From assembly GCF_946222045.1 (NCBI RefSeq), contig NZ_CAMILN010000030.1, positions 1 to 22,808 of the forward strand: a DNA stretch of 22,808 nt, read 5' to 3'. The notes below the pieces were generated by a model that saw only the letters and a program-made list of their open reading frames with translations, made no database searches and was not told the DNA's origin. Positions 1-7,126 of the stretch are shown here, piece after piece. This stretch comes from an uncultured Peptoniphilus sp. GTDB lineage: Bacteria > Bacillota > Clostridia > Tissierellales > Peptoniphilaceae. The translations under genes were made by a program, and so were the position numbers. Within the stretch, counting starts at the first letter, position 1; every line of letters starts with the position of its first letter.

Positions 1-126
1 ATACTAAATCCACTTTCTTGGCAGTTTATTTTATTATTACTGATAAAAATTTTAATTTCAGCTTCTGTCATAGGAATAACTTATCTTGTTAATAAAAATA
101 AGGAAAAAAATCGTGACCTTAGATAA
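1..126 (+). CDS. C-terminal fragment of an unidentified membrane protein
   Basis: Frame 1 is open from the window edge to a TAA at 124-126, giving 41 residues. They contain one hydrophobic segment of about 25 residues (WQFILLLLIKILISASVIGI) followed by a short Lys/Arg-rich tail ending in DLR, so the protein probably ends with a transmembrane helix and a cytoplasmic tail. The start lies outside the window. I do not recognise the family. It is followed by about 50 nt of A-rich DNA without a clear terminator hairpin, then the rpsU promoter. Confidence 0.55.
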   Translation: MLNPLSWQFILLLLIKILISASVIGITYLVNKNKEKNRDLR

Positions 127-178
127 ATAAAATCAAAAAAATATTAAAAAAATTTAATTTTAAATAAGAAAAATATTA

Positions 179-207
179 TTGAAGTTTTGGGATTTATAGA
201 GTATAAT
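179..207 (+). promoter_or_regulatory. Sigma-A type promoter of rpsU-yqeY
   Basis: TTGAAG at 179-184 and a perfect TATAAT at 202-207 are separated by 17 nt, the optimal housekeeping-sigma spacing. Transcription would begin at about 213-215, leaving a leader of about 45 nt before rpsU. Confidence 0.8.
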
Positions 208-217
208 AAACCTAAAT

Positions 218-231
218 TGGCCGAAAGGCCA
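218..231 (+). promoter_or_regulatory. 5'-terminal GNRA hairpin in the rpsU leader
   Basis: TGGCC-GAAA-GGCCA forms a perfect 5-bp stem closed by a GAAA (GNRA) tetraloop. It would lie only about 4 nt from the predicted 5' end of the rpsU transcript and about 15 nt upstream of the strong AGAGGAGG ribosome site at 246-253. There is no T tract, so it is not a terminator. A role in mRNA stability or in S21 autoregulation is possible, but that is inference. Confidence 0.55.
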
Positions 232-260
232 TACTCTTTTCTACGAGAGGAGGTTAAAAA

Positions 261-440
261 ATGTCCGAAATCAGGGTTGGTGAAAACGAATCTTTAGACA
301 ATGCTCTAAAAAGATTCAAAAGACAATGTGCCACAAGTGGAGTTCTCAAAGAAGTAAGAAAAAGAGAACATTACGAAAAACCAAGTGTTAGAAGGAAGAA
401 AAAATCCGAAGAGGCACGCAGAAAAAAACACAGATACTAA
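261..440 (+). CDS. rpsU: Small ribosomal subunit protein bS21
   Basis: This 59-residue protein begins MSEIRVGENESLDNALKRFK and ends in a Lys/Arg-rich tail (RRKKKSEEARRKKHRY), which is the characteristic bS21 sequence and length. bS21 is a late-assembling 30S subunit protein near the anti-Shine-Dalgarno region of 16S rRNA. The ATG at 261 follows AGAGGAGGTTAAAAA, an almost ideal ribosome site. It is driven by the promoter at 179-207 and followed after 13 nt by yqeY, the usual Firmicute pair. The gene is too short for typical ORF length cut-offs, so it is easily missed. Confidence 0.97.
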   Translation: MSEIRVGENESLDNALKRFKRQCATSGVLKEVRKREHYEKPSVRRKKKSEEARRKKHRY

Positions 441-453
441 AGAGGGTGTTCTT

Positions 454-897
454 ATGTCTCTAAAAGAGAGACTCATGGCAGATTTAAAGGATGCTATGAA
501 AAATAAAGATAAACTTCGAAAAGATGTTATCACCATGGTTCGTGCAGCTATTAAACAAAAAGAAGTAGATGAACGAGTTGAGCTTAGTGACAGTGATGTT
601 GAAGACATTATTGGTAAACAGCTAAAAGAAAAGAAATCGTCAATTGAAGAATTTAAAAAAGGTAATAGGGAAGACTTGGTTGAACATACTAACCAAGAAA
701 TTGAAATATTACTTGATTACTTACCTGAGCAATTATCAGATGAAGAATTAAAAGGAATAATACAAAAAGTAATTGACGAAAATGAAATAACATCAATGAA
801 GGATATTGGAAAATTAATGAAAAATGTCATGCCCTTAATTAAGGGCAAGGCTGATGGCAAACAAGTTAATGCTATTGCCAGAGAATTATTAAACTAA
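454..897 (+). CDS. yqeY: GatB/YqeY domain-containing protein
   Basis: This 147-residue protein (MSLKERLMADLKDAMKNKDK...) matches the stand-alone YqeY family in length and sequence: a helical N-terminal half and a C-terminal domain related to the tail of the GatB amidotransferase subunit (about residues 95-147, including VMPLIKGKADGKQVNAIARE). YqeY proteins are thought to bind tRNA or aid amidotransferase-like functions, but the exact role is unsettled. The reading frame stays open upstream to 385, overlapping rpsU in another frame. The ATG at 454 is preferred because AGAGGGTG lies just upstream and the resulting length matches the family. It is cotranscribed with rpsU and closed by a terminator. 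Confidence 0.93.
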   Translation: MSLKERLMADLKDAMKNKDKLRKDVITMVRAAIKQKEVDERVELSDSDVEDIIGKQLKEKKSSIEEFKKGNREDLVEHTNQEIEILLDYLPEQLSDEELKGIIQKVIDENEITSMKDIGKLMKNVMPLIKGKADGKQVNAIARELLN

Positions 898-925
898 AAC
901 TCGGGGAATTTCCCTGAGTTTTTTT
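897..925 (+). terminator. Intrinsic terminator of rpsU-yqeY
   Basis: AACTCGGGG (898-906) pairs with CCCTGAGTT (912-920), with one G-U pair and the loop AATTT. The right arm runs directly into a T tract ending at 925. The hairpin begins at the yqeY stop codon. Confidence 0.85.
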
Positions 926-989
926 ATATATTTTTATATTTAAATTTAAAAATACATTAAAGGAAATAAAAATTTCACGAGGAGATTTT

Positions 990-1901
990 ATGTTTAATGA
1001 CAATTACTCAAGAAGGAATAAAGGGAAAAAACCTGTCGTAGCCATATGTTATGATTTTGATAAAACACTAACGCCTAGTGAGATGCAGGCTCAAGGTTAT
1101 ATTCAATCTTTAGGCTATAAGGTTGATGAATTCTGGGAAAAATCAAATGGTATGGCAGCTGATAATGATATGGATGAGAACTTGGCTTACATGTATATGA
1201 TGGTTAAAGAATCCATAGATCATCATAAGTTGGATAGGAAGACCTTAGAAGACTATGGTTCTGAAGTCAACTTATTTCCAGGTGTTGAGGATTGGTTTAA
1301 CCGCATAAGAGAATATGGGGCTGAAAGAGGCGTTATTGTAGAGCACTATATAATTTCATCTGGGATTAAAGAAATGATTGAGGGAACAGATATTGCCAAG
1401 AAGGGTGAGTTTGAAAAAATATATGCCAGTTCCTTTTATTATAACGAAGAGGGTTTAGCAAAGTGGCCAGCACAAGTTGTTAATTATACCAACAAAACTC
1501 AGTTTCTTTTCAGGATTCAAAAGGGCACCTTGGATATCAATGACCCACATATTAATGAATATTTTCCTCCAGATGAAATCAGGGTTCCCTTTAGAAATAT
1601 TATTTATATTGGTGACAGCGATACTGACATTCCCTGTATGAAGCTTGTAAATACTTATGGGGGATATTCCATAGGAGTTTATGACCCAAAGCTTGAGCAT
1701 TCCAAAGACAAGGTTTATAAGATGATAAAAGATAAAAGAATAAAATATTTTGCTCCTGCAGATTATAGGGCAAATAAAAAGCTAGATAAGATTATTAAAA
1801 ATATAATCGAAAGAACAGTTTTTAATGAAAAATTAGAATCTACACATTATACTTGTATTAGAGAAGCATATGAAGATGAGAAGAAAAGCCCAAGAGATTA
1901 A
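990..1901 (+). CDS. HAD-superfamily phosphatase-like hydrolase
   Basis: This 303-residue soluble protein has the four-part HAD pattern. Motif I is DFDKT at residues 22-26 (nucleophile Asp22, acid/base Asp24), motif II is ISSG at about 122-125, a candidate motif III Lys lies near 169, and motif IV is GDSDTD at 208-213 for Mg2+ binding. The large insert between motifs I and II (residues 30-115) would form a helical C1 cap, as in phosphoserine-phosphatase-like members. The substrate cannot be told from sequence. Start: ATG at 990 after ACGAGGAG. It lies alone between the yqeY terminator and a 153-nt AT-rich gap. No convincing promoter was found, so readthrough from upstream is possible. Confidence 0.85.
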   Translation: MFNDNYSRRNKGKKPVVAICYDFDKTLTPSEMQAQGYIQSLGYKVDEFWEKSNGMAADNDMDENLAYMYMMVKESIDHHKLDRKTLEDYGSEVNLFPGVEDWFNRIREYGAERGVIVEHYIISSGIKEMIEGTDIAKKGEFEKIYASSFYYNEEGLAKWPAQVVNYTNKTQFLFRIQKGTLDINDPHINEYFPPDEIRVPFRNIIYIGDSDTDIPCMKLVNTYGGYSIGVYDPKLEHSKDKVYKMIKDKRIKYFAPADYRANKKLDKIIKNIIERTVFNEKLESTHYTCIREAYEDEKKSPRD

Positions 1902-1933
1902 TAATAAAAAGTAAAAATAAAATTCATATAGTT

Positions 1934-1962
1934 TTTACAAACAAAATGTTTTTTATTAATAA
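1934..1962 (+). promoter_or_regulatory. Possible promoter of the nfeD-floA unit
   Basis: The gap 1902-2054 is extremely AT-rich. The best pairing is TTTACA (1934-1939) with TAATAA (1957-1962) at 17 nt. The -10 is poor, and other AT-rich matches are nearby (TATAAA at 1969-1974), so this is a weak call. Confidence 0.25.
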
Positions 1963-2054
1963 AGAAAATATAAAATGAATTCATAAATGAACTAGTAGAT
2001 TTTAAAAATTAGAAATTTTTGATAAAATAATAAAAAATAGAGAAGGAGGTTAAA

Positions 2055-2777
2055 TTGAAAAAACTAAAAAAATTATTTTATTGTCTTCCGCTGTTGATGA
2101 TTTTAATCAATTCTGTTTATGCACAAGGTGGGAGCACAAGATCTTTAGAAAGTATTTTTTCGAATGACTATACTTTTGCAGCTTTACTAATTATTGCAAT
2201 TGTCACAGCAGTTTTTGAAATAATGACTCCAGGGTTTGGCATATCTGGAATCTTATCTATGGCTGCCTTCTTTGCATTTTTCTGGGGCTCTATAAAGATG
2301 GGTAACACAAACTTTTTTGAGATCTCTCTTTTTGTTGTGGGTCTACTCTTAATAGCCTTTGAAATTATGATACCTGGTTTTGGTGTAGCTGGAGTAAGTG
2401 GAATTATTGCAGTCTCTGCTGGACTGGTTTTATCCATGAGTGACTTATATTTTGCCTTATTTTCTCTAGCTCTAGCCCTTGTGATAGCCCTAATCCTTGG
2501 TTATGGACTTTTTAAAAGAGGTGTTGAGTCTGATGCAATAAATAAACTCAGACTTTTTAAAGAAAGTTCAAGTGAGGATGGTTATTTAAGTGTTGAAACT
2601 GAAGAAGTTTCGCCAGGTGATGTTTTAATAACTAAGACTCCTCTTAGGCCAACAGGATTTGCCCTAATGGGAGATAGGAAGATAGAAGTAGTGTCAGACG
2701 CTGGATTTATTGGTAAAGATGAATCTGTAGTTGTTGTTAGAATTAGCGGCGCAAGAGTTTACGTCGAAAAGAATTAG
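2055..2777 (+). CDS. nfeD: Short NfeD-family membrane protein
   Basis: This 240-residue protein starts with a signal-like segment (basic KKLKK, hydrophobic core, VYAQ), then has about four hydrophobic helices between residues 38 and 152. Two repeated EIMxPGFG turns occur here. A C-terminal beta-rich domain (about 175-240, with GDRKIEVVSDAGFIGKDESV) fits the NfeD OB-fold. NfeD proteins partner flotillin-like proteins in membrane microdomains, and floA follows after 8 nt. The family also includes long forms with a ClpP-like serine protease domain. That domain is absent here, so this is the short, protease-less form. Start: TTG at 2055, chosen because AGAAGGAGGTTAAA precedes it at good spacing. 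Confidence 0.88.
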   Translation: MKKLKKLFYCLPLLMILINSVYAQGGSTRSLESIFSNDYTFAALLIIAIVTAVFEIMTPGFGISGILSMAAFFAFFWGSIKMGNTNFFEISLFVVGLLLIAFEIMIPGFGVAGVSGIIAVSAGLVLSMSDLYFALFSLALALVIALILGYGLFKRGVESDAINKLRLFKESSSEDGYLSVETEEVSPGDVLITKTPLRPTGFALMGDRKIEVVSDAGFIGKDESVVVVRISGARVYVEKN

Positions 2778-2785
2778 GAGGATTT

Positions 2786-3778
2786 ATGTCTAATTATCCA
2801 ATTGGAAGTATATTTATTATTGCAGTAATAATCATAGTAGTTTCTATGTTTTTGTCCTTTGTACCAGTTGGGCTTTGGGTAACTGCATTTTTCTCTGGTG
2901 TTAAAATTAAGATATCAGAGCTTATAGGAATGAAACTTAGAAGAGTTAAGCCATCAAGAATTGTTAGACCAGCTATAAAGGCGACTAAGGCTGGACTTAA
3001 TCTAGAAATTTCAAGTCTTGAAGCTCACTATCTTGCAGGTGGTAATGTAAATACCCTTGTGGATGCTCTTATAGCTGCTCAAAGGGCCAATATACCTCTT
3101 CAATTTGAAAGAGCGGCAGCAATTGACCTTGCAGGTAGAGATGTTCTGGAAGCAGTTCAAGTTTCTGTTAATCCAAAAGTTATTGAAACACCAAATATTT
3201 CTGCCGTTGCACAAGATGGTATCGAAGTTATGGTTAAGGCTAAGGTTACTGTTAGGGCTAACATAGAGAGATTAGTTGGTGGTGCCGGTGAACAAACTAT
3301 TATTGCAAGAGTTGGTGAAGGTATTGTAACAACTGTAGGTTCCTCACAAAGCTATAAGTCAGTTTTAGAAAATCCTGATTCAATTTCAAGAGTGGTACTT
3401 GATAAGGGACTGGACTCAGGTACAGCTTACGAAATTTTATCAATTGATATTGCCGATGTTGACGTCGCAAGAAATATTGGTGCAAGATTACAAACTGATC
3501 AAGCCGAAGCTGATAAGAGAATATCTGAAGCAAAGGCATCTGAAAGACGTGCTATGGCCCTTGCTCGTGAACAAGAAATGAAGGCTGAAGTAGAGGCCAT
3601 GAGGGCAAAGGTAGTTGAAGCAGAATCTCAAGTTCCTATTGCTATGGCAGAAGCTCTAAAAAGTGGAAAACTTGGAGTCTTTGATTATTATAAAATGCAA
3701 AATTTAAACTCTGATACTGATATGAGGAAGTCAATTTCTAAAATTCCTGAAAAAGATCACAAGAAGGAAAATAAATAA
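2786..3778 (+). CDS. floA: Flotillin-like protein FloA
   Basis: This 330-residue protein has one N-terminal membrane hairpin (about residues 6-38) followed by a long SPFH-like region with the family's typical sequences: EAHYLAGGNVNTLVDALIAA, NPKVIETPNISAVAQDGIEV and SIDIADVDVARNIGARLQTD. A C-terminal coiled coil follows, rich in Glu, Ala and Lys (AKASERRAMALAREQEMKAE). FloA assembles oligomers that organise fluid membrane domains, secretion and cell-wall proteins. Start: ATG 2786 after AGGAGG. Its TAA overlaps the start of the next gene by one base (TAATG), so translation is probably coupled. Confidence 0.96.
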   Translation: MSNYPIGSIFIIAVIIIVVSMFLSFVPVGLWVTAFFSGVKIKISELIGMKLRRVKPSRIVRPAIKATKAGLNLEISSLEAHYLAGGNVNTLVDALIAAQRANIPLQFERAAAIDLAGRDVLEAVQVSVNPKVIETPNISAVAQDGIEVMVKAKVTVRANIERLVGGAGEQTIIARVGEGIVTTVGSSQSYKSVLENPDSISRVVLDKGLDSGTAYEILSIDIADVDVARNIGARLQTDQAEADKRISEAKASERRAMALAREQEMKAEVEAMRAKVVEAESQVPIAMAEALKSGKLGVFDYYKMQNLNSDTDMRKSISKIPEKDHKKENK

Positions 3779-4458
3779 TGGGACCTATTTTTAGCCTTTT
3801 GATTGGTATTATTTCTCTCATGCCAGCTATAATCTTTATTGTAATTTTTAAAGTCCTAATTACTATTTTAAATAGGGGCAAGAAAAAGGTAACAGAAGAT
3901 TTTTATGAAGATGAGAGAAGAAATAATAATTCTAAGGGTTCTCGTGGAAACACATCATCAGATTCAGAAAGTTTAATAGATGAAATAAAAAGAATAATCA
4001 AAGAAGAAAAGGAAAAAGAGAAAGAAAAAGAAAAAAGTAAAGACAAGAAAGAAAGCTTAGGTAAAAGTTTTAAAGAAATTTTTAATGAAGAAAAGGATAA
4101 ATCTAAAAATAAAGTTAAGGAAAAAAAGGATAAGAAATTAATCCATAAGGATCCTACTTATGCCCAAAGGGAATTAAAAGAAAAGATTTTAGAAAAAAAG
4201 TCTTCTCTTGATAAAGATTCCAGGAAATCAGAATTAGGAGCTGATAAGGAAATCTTGGAGGGTTCTATGAATCTTGAAAAGATGTCTGATAAAATTTTTG
4301 ACAGTGAATTCATAAAAGAACTTGAATCTGACAGGGTGATTTATGAAGAGGAAGAGAATCAAGTTTCAAGTGAGGATTTTCTAAACTTTGATGAGGAAGA
4401 TTTACCTAAAATTCAAATATATAAAGAAATTTTTGATAAACCTTTAAGTCTAAGATAA
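3778..4458 (+). CDS. Unrecognised membrane-anchored, Lys/Glu-rich protein linked to floA
   Basis: This 226-residue protein has one strongly hydrophobic helix (about residues 4-31), then Arg-Gly-Lys-Lys-Lys and a long charged tail predicted to be cytoplasmic. Residues 65-145 are mostly Lys and Glu, including an (EK)n run at about 77-86, and look like a single alpha helix or coiled coil. Residues 180-215 are strongly acidic. The protein ends in EIFDKPLSLR, which looks like a discrete short tail motif. I know no function. The start overlaps the floA stop (TAATG), and a terminator follows, so it belongs to the nfeD-floA unit. A scaffold or assembly partner of the flotillin is a reasonable guess, in the position where Bacillus has the unrelated-looking yqfB. 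Confidence 0.8.
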   Translation: MGPIFSLLIGIISLMPAIIFIVIFKVLITILNRGKKKVTEDFYEDERRNNNSKGSRGNTSSDSESLIDEIKRIIKEEKEKEKEKEKSKDKKESLGKSFKEIFNEEKDKSKNKVKEKKDKKLIHKDPTYAQRELKEKILEKKSSLDKDSRKSELGADKEILEGSMNLEKMSDKIFDSEFIKELESDRVIYEEEENQVSSEDFLNFDEEDLPKIQIYKEIFDKPLSLR

Positions 4459-4461
4459 ATC

Positions 4462-4502
4462 AAGGCTTGCTTTCCATAATATATGGAAAAGTAGGCCTTT
4501 TT
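4462..4502 (+). terminator. Intrinsic terminator of the floA unit
   Basis: AAGGCTTGCTTTCCATA pairs with TATGGAAAAGTAGGCCTT with one bulge and a few G-U pairs, making a stem of about 16 bp that ends in five Ts. It separates the floA unit from phoH. Confidence 0.8.
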
Positions 4503-4512
4503 ATGATATTAT
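4484..4512 (+). promoter_or_regulatory. Candidate promoter of the phoH-nif3 run
   Basis: TGGAAA (4484-4489) and TATTAT (4507-4512) are 17 nt apart, matching consensus at 4/6 and 5/6. The -35 lies inside the right arm of the preceding terminator. Transcription would start near 4519, just before the AAGGGGG site at 4526-4532. It is the only plausible promoter in this short gap. Confidence 0.4.
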
Positions 4513-4539
4513 TAAATTCATGTTTAAGGGGGTATATTT

Positions 4540-5544
4540 TTGGCAAAAATGGAAAAATCCATTGAAATTAATGATATAAATTTAATGTCAATTGTATTTG
4601 GAAAGTTAGATGAAAATATTAATCTTATAGAAAAAGAACTTGCTCTTAATATAAAATCAAGAGCAGATAAAATTTTTGTAAGTGGTGAAGAAGATGCAGT
4701 TGAAGATGGAGTAATTCTATTGACAAACTTAGTTGAGACTGCAAGGAAGCAAAATAGCTTGAGCCTATCTGATGTAAGGTATGCTATCTCGCTTATAAAA
4801 AATAACGAAAAGAGACCAGTCTCTGAACTTTTAAAAGACACTCTTGTATATACATCTATGGGTAAGCCGATAAGGGCAAAGACTTTGGGACAAAAGAGGT
4901 ATATTGACAATATAAATAACAATGACATTGTTTTTGGAATTGGGCCTGCTGGTACAGGTAAGACTTATCTTGCTATGGCTGCAGCAGTTCGTGCTTTTAA
5001 AGCAAAGGAAGTCAATAGGATTATACTTACAAGGCCTGCTGTTGAAGCTGGAGAGAACCTAGGATTCTTGCCAGGAGATTTGCAAAATAAGGTTGATCCT
5101 TATTTGAGGCCGCTTTATGATGCCCTCTTTGAAATACTTGGACACGATACCTACAACAATTTATTTGAAAAAGGACTAATTGAGGTTGCACCACTTGCTT
5201 ATATGAGGGGTAGGACCTTGGATTCAGCCTTTGTAATTCTAGATGAGGCTCAAAACACTACAAATGAACAAATGAAGATGTTCTTAACAAGACTTGGATA
5301 TGGATCTAAGGCAATTGTAACTGGTGACGTTACACAAATTGATTTACCAAGTGGAAAGCAATCTGGATTAAAAACCGTGTTAAAAATTCTTGCTGGAGTT
5401 AAGGGTATAGGAATAACCTATCTCAATAAAAATGATATTGTTCGTCATGCTCTTGTTCAAAGAATAATTGATGCTTATGAAAAATATGAAAAGACAAATG
5501 ATAAGGGCAAAAAGGTAATTGAGGATAAGAAGTCAGAGAACTGA
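4540..5544 (+). CDS. phoH: PhoH family ATPase (PhoL/YbeZ type)
   Basis: This 334-residue protein has an N-terminal alpha/beta region (1-100) followed by the PhoH P-loop ATPase domain. Walker A is GPAGTGKT at 135-142 and Walker B is FVILDEAQN at 231-239. The family stretches TRPAVEAGENLGFLPGD (164-180) and YMRGRTLDSA (221-230) are intact. PhoH/YbeZ proteins act with the adjacent endonuclease YbeY in rRNA metabolism and resemble superfamily I helicase cores. Start: TTG 4540 after AAGGGGG; the ATG three codons later is an alternative. It leads the long gene run and is followed by ybeY after 8 nt. Confidence 0.96.
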   Translation: MAKMEKSIEINDINLMSIVFGKLDENINLIEKELALNIKSRADKIFVSGEEDAVEDGVILLTNLVETARKQNSLSLSDVRYAISLIKNNEKRPVSELLKDTLVYTSMGKPIRAKTLGQKRYIDNINNNDIVFGIGPAGTGKTYLAMAAAVRAFKAKEVNRIILTRPAVEAGENLGFLPGDLQNKVDPYLRPLYDALFEILGHDTYNNLFEKGLIEVAPLAYMRGRTLDSAFVILDEAQNTTNEQMKMFLTRLGYGSKAIVTGDVTQIDLPSGKQSGLKTVLKILAGVKGIGITYLNKNDIVRHALVQRIIDAYEKYEKTNDKGKKVIEDKKSEN

Positions 5545-5552
5545 GGTAAGTA

Positions 5553-5999
5553 ATGGAAGTTTATTATGACGATAGACAAGATGATATAAAAATAACAGAA
5601 GAAATAAAAACTTTAGTTGAAAAATCCATTGCTTCTGTATTAAAAATTGAAGAAATTGATGAAGAAGTGGAAGTTTCAGTTTCCTTTGTTAGTGATGAAG
5701 AGATAAAAGACCTTAACAGGGACTACAGGGGAGTAGATAGATCCACTGATGTATTGTCATTTCCTATGGATGATGAATTTATTATAGACAAGAGGATTCT
5801 AGGAGATGTTATAATAAATACAAGAAGAGTGATGGAACAAGCAGAAGAGCTTGGCCATTCTTATGAGAGAGAATTATCATATTTGACAGTCCACAGTGTT
5901 CTTCATCTATTAGGTTATGACCATATAGATGATGAAGACAAGAAGAAAATGAGAGAAAGAGAAAAGTTATCCATGAAGGAACTTGAAATTTATAGGTGA
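5553..5999 (+). CDS. ybeY: Endoribonuclease YbeY
   Basis: This 148-residue metal-dependent RNase acts in 16S rRNA 3'-end maturation and 70S quality control. The zinc-binding HxxxHxxxxxH signature is present as H114-SVL-H118-LLGYD-H124, and the upstream family block DYRGVDRSTDVLSFP (57-71) is intact. ATG 5553 follows GAGGTAAGTA. It lies between phoH and dgkA, the usual Firmicute order. Confidence 0.97.
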   Translation: MEVYYDDRQDDIKITEEIKTLVEKSIASVLKIEEIDEEVEVSVSFVSDEEIKDLNRDYRGVDRSTDVLSFPMDDEFIIDKRILGDVIINTRRVMEQAEELGHSYERELSYLTVHSVLHLLGYDHIDDEDKKKMREREKLSMKELEIYR

Positions 6000-6004
6000 T
6001 TTTT

Positions 6005-6712
6005 ATGAAAAAGGGACGCTTTATTTCATCTTTTAATTATGCTGTTCAGGGTATTATCTCTGTTTTAAGAACAGAGAGAAATATGAAATTTCATTATCTT
6101 GCGGCTCTTGGAATTATTATCTTGTCACTATTTTTTGATATATCGTCTACAGAATTTCTCTTAATGCTCTTTGCCATAACCCTAGTAGTATTTGCTGAAA
6201 TGATTAACACAGCCATAGAGAGGACTATAGATTTAGTAGTTCAAGAATACAATCCTATTGCAAAATATGTAAAAGACGTTTCGGCAGGTGCTGTTTTAAT
6301 TACGGCTCTTAATGCTATTGTTGTTGCTTATCTAGTTTTTTATGACAAATTTGCCTCTTTTGGTGATTTGCTCTTATTTAAAATAAAAAACATGCCAAAT
6401 CACTTGGCCTTTGTGTCTCTACTTATAATTATAATAGCGACAGTTGGTGCTAAACTTTTAATGGCGAAAAAAAGTGGTGGCACATACTTTCAAGGTGGCG
6501 GACTAAGTGGTCACTCTGCAATTTCTTTTTGTGCTGCAACTATAATAACTATGATTGCAGAAAATTCACTTGTCACACTTTGTTCCTTTGGACTTGCCTT
6601 TCTAGTCGCAGAAAGTAGAGTTGAAGGGAAGATACACAAGGTATCTGAAGTTGTAGTTGGAGCTATACTTGGGGTTTGTGTTGCAATATTTGTTTTTAAG
6701 GTGGTAGGATAA
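6005..6712 (+). CDS. dgkA: Diacylglycerol/undecaprenol kinase fused to a PAP2-like phosphatase domain
   Basis: Residues 1-115 are a DgkA-type lipid kinase: an N-terminal amphipathic part, three membrane helices, the catalytic signature EMINTAIERTIDLV (65-78) and KDVSAGAVL (90-98). In Gram-positives this enzyme usually phosphorylates undecaprenol. Residues 130-235 add further membrane helices with PAP2-like motifs: LSGH (167-170) and SRVEGKIH (204-211) with the nucleophile-type His211. The first motif (K-x6-RP) is not recognisable, and the motif III Asp is Glu215. The domain may therefore be a divergent or weak lipid-phosphate phosphatase. Start: the frame opens at GTG 5996, but ATG 6005 is preferred because AGGTGA at 5994-5999 is correctly spaced for it. 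It abuts cdd. Confidence 0.9.
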   Translation: MKKGRFISSFNYAVQGIISVLRTERNMKFHYLAALGIIILSLFFDISSTEFLLMLFAITLVVFAEMINTAIERTIDLVVQEYNPIAKYVKDVSAGAVLITALNAIVVAYLVFYDKFASFGDLLLFKIKNMPNHLAFVSLLIIIIATVGAKLLMAKKSGGTYFQGGGLSGHSAISFCAATIITMIAENSLVTLCSFGLAFLVAESRVEGKIHKVSEVVVGAILGVCVAIFVFKVVG

Positions 6713-7126
6713 ATGGAATATAAAGAATTAATTGAACTTGCAATTAATGCAAGAGATAAAATGACATATACGCCTTACTCACATTTTAATGTGGGTTGTG
6801 CTGTTGAGATGGAAGATGGATCAGTTTACTCTGGTGGAAATATAGAAATAGTTTCTTATTCTCCAACCAACTGTGCAGAAAGAACTGCTATATTTAAGGC
6901 AGTATCTGAGGGCAAGAGAGAGATAAAAAAGATAGCAATAGTTGGGGACAGTGACTACACTTTTCCTTGTGGAGTATGTAGACAAGTTATTCGTGAATTT
7001 TCTAGAAATCCTGAAATTATAATAGCCAACTCCACAGATGAATATAAAATATTTGGAATGGAGGATATACTACCACATTCCTTTGGTCCAGAAGACCTAG
7101 ATGGAGATGAAAATGACAGAAAATAA
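6713..7126 (+). CDS. cdd: Cytidine deaminase
   Basis: This 137-residue homotetramer-type deaminase hydrolyses cytidine and deoxycytidine to uridine and deoxyuridine in pyrimidine salvage. Zinc ligands and the catalytic Glu are clear: C54-A-E56 in TNCAERTA and C86-GV-C89 in PCGVCRQ. The substrate-binding NIE (43-45) replaces the usual NVE. ATG 6713 follows the dgkA stop directly, and its 3' end overlaps era by 14 nt. This position between dgkA and era is conserved in Firmicutes. Confidence 0.97.
   Translation: MEYKELIELAINARDKMTYTPYSHFNVGCAVEMEDGSVYSGGNIEIVSYSPTNCAERTAIFKAVSEGKREIKKIAIVGDSDYTFPCGVCRQVIREFSRNPEIIIANSTDEYKIFGMEDILPHSFGPEDLDGDENDRK

Noticed and set aside
385..453. N-terminal extension of yqeY within rpsU
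   Set aside because: It overlaps rpsU in another frame, and the ATG at 454 has the ribosome site and gives the family length.
4006..4055. Short tandem GAAAAAGA-like repeat in the gene after floA
   Set aside because: It encodes the Lys/Glu run of the protein and has irregular units; it is low-complexity coding DNA, not a separate repeat element.
4524..4928. 134-codon minus-strand open frame opposite phoH
   Set aside because: It lies opposite a clearly conserved phoH sequence, has a Ser/Phe/Leu-rich composition typical of reverse complements, and has no ribosome site.
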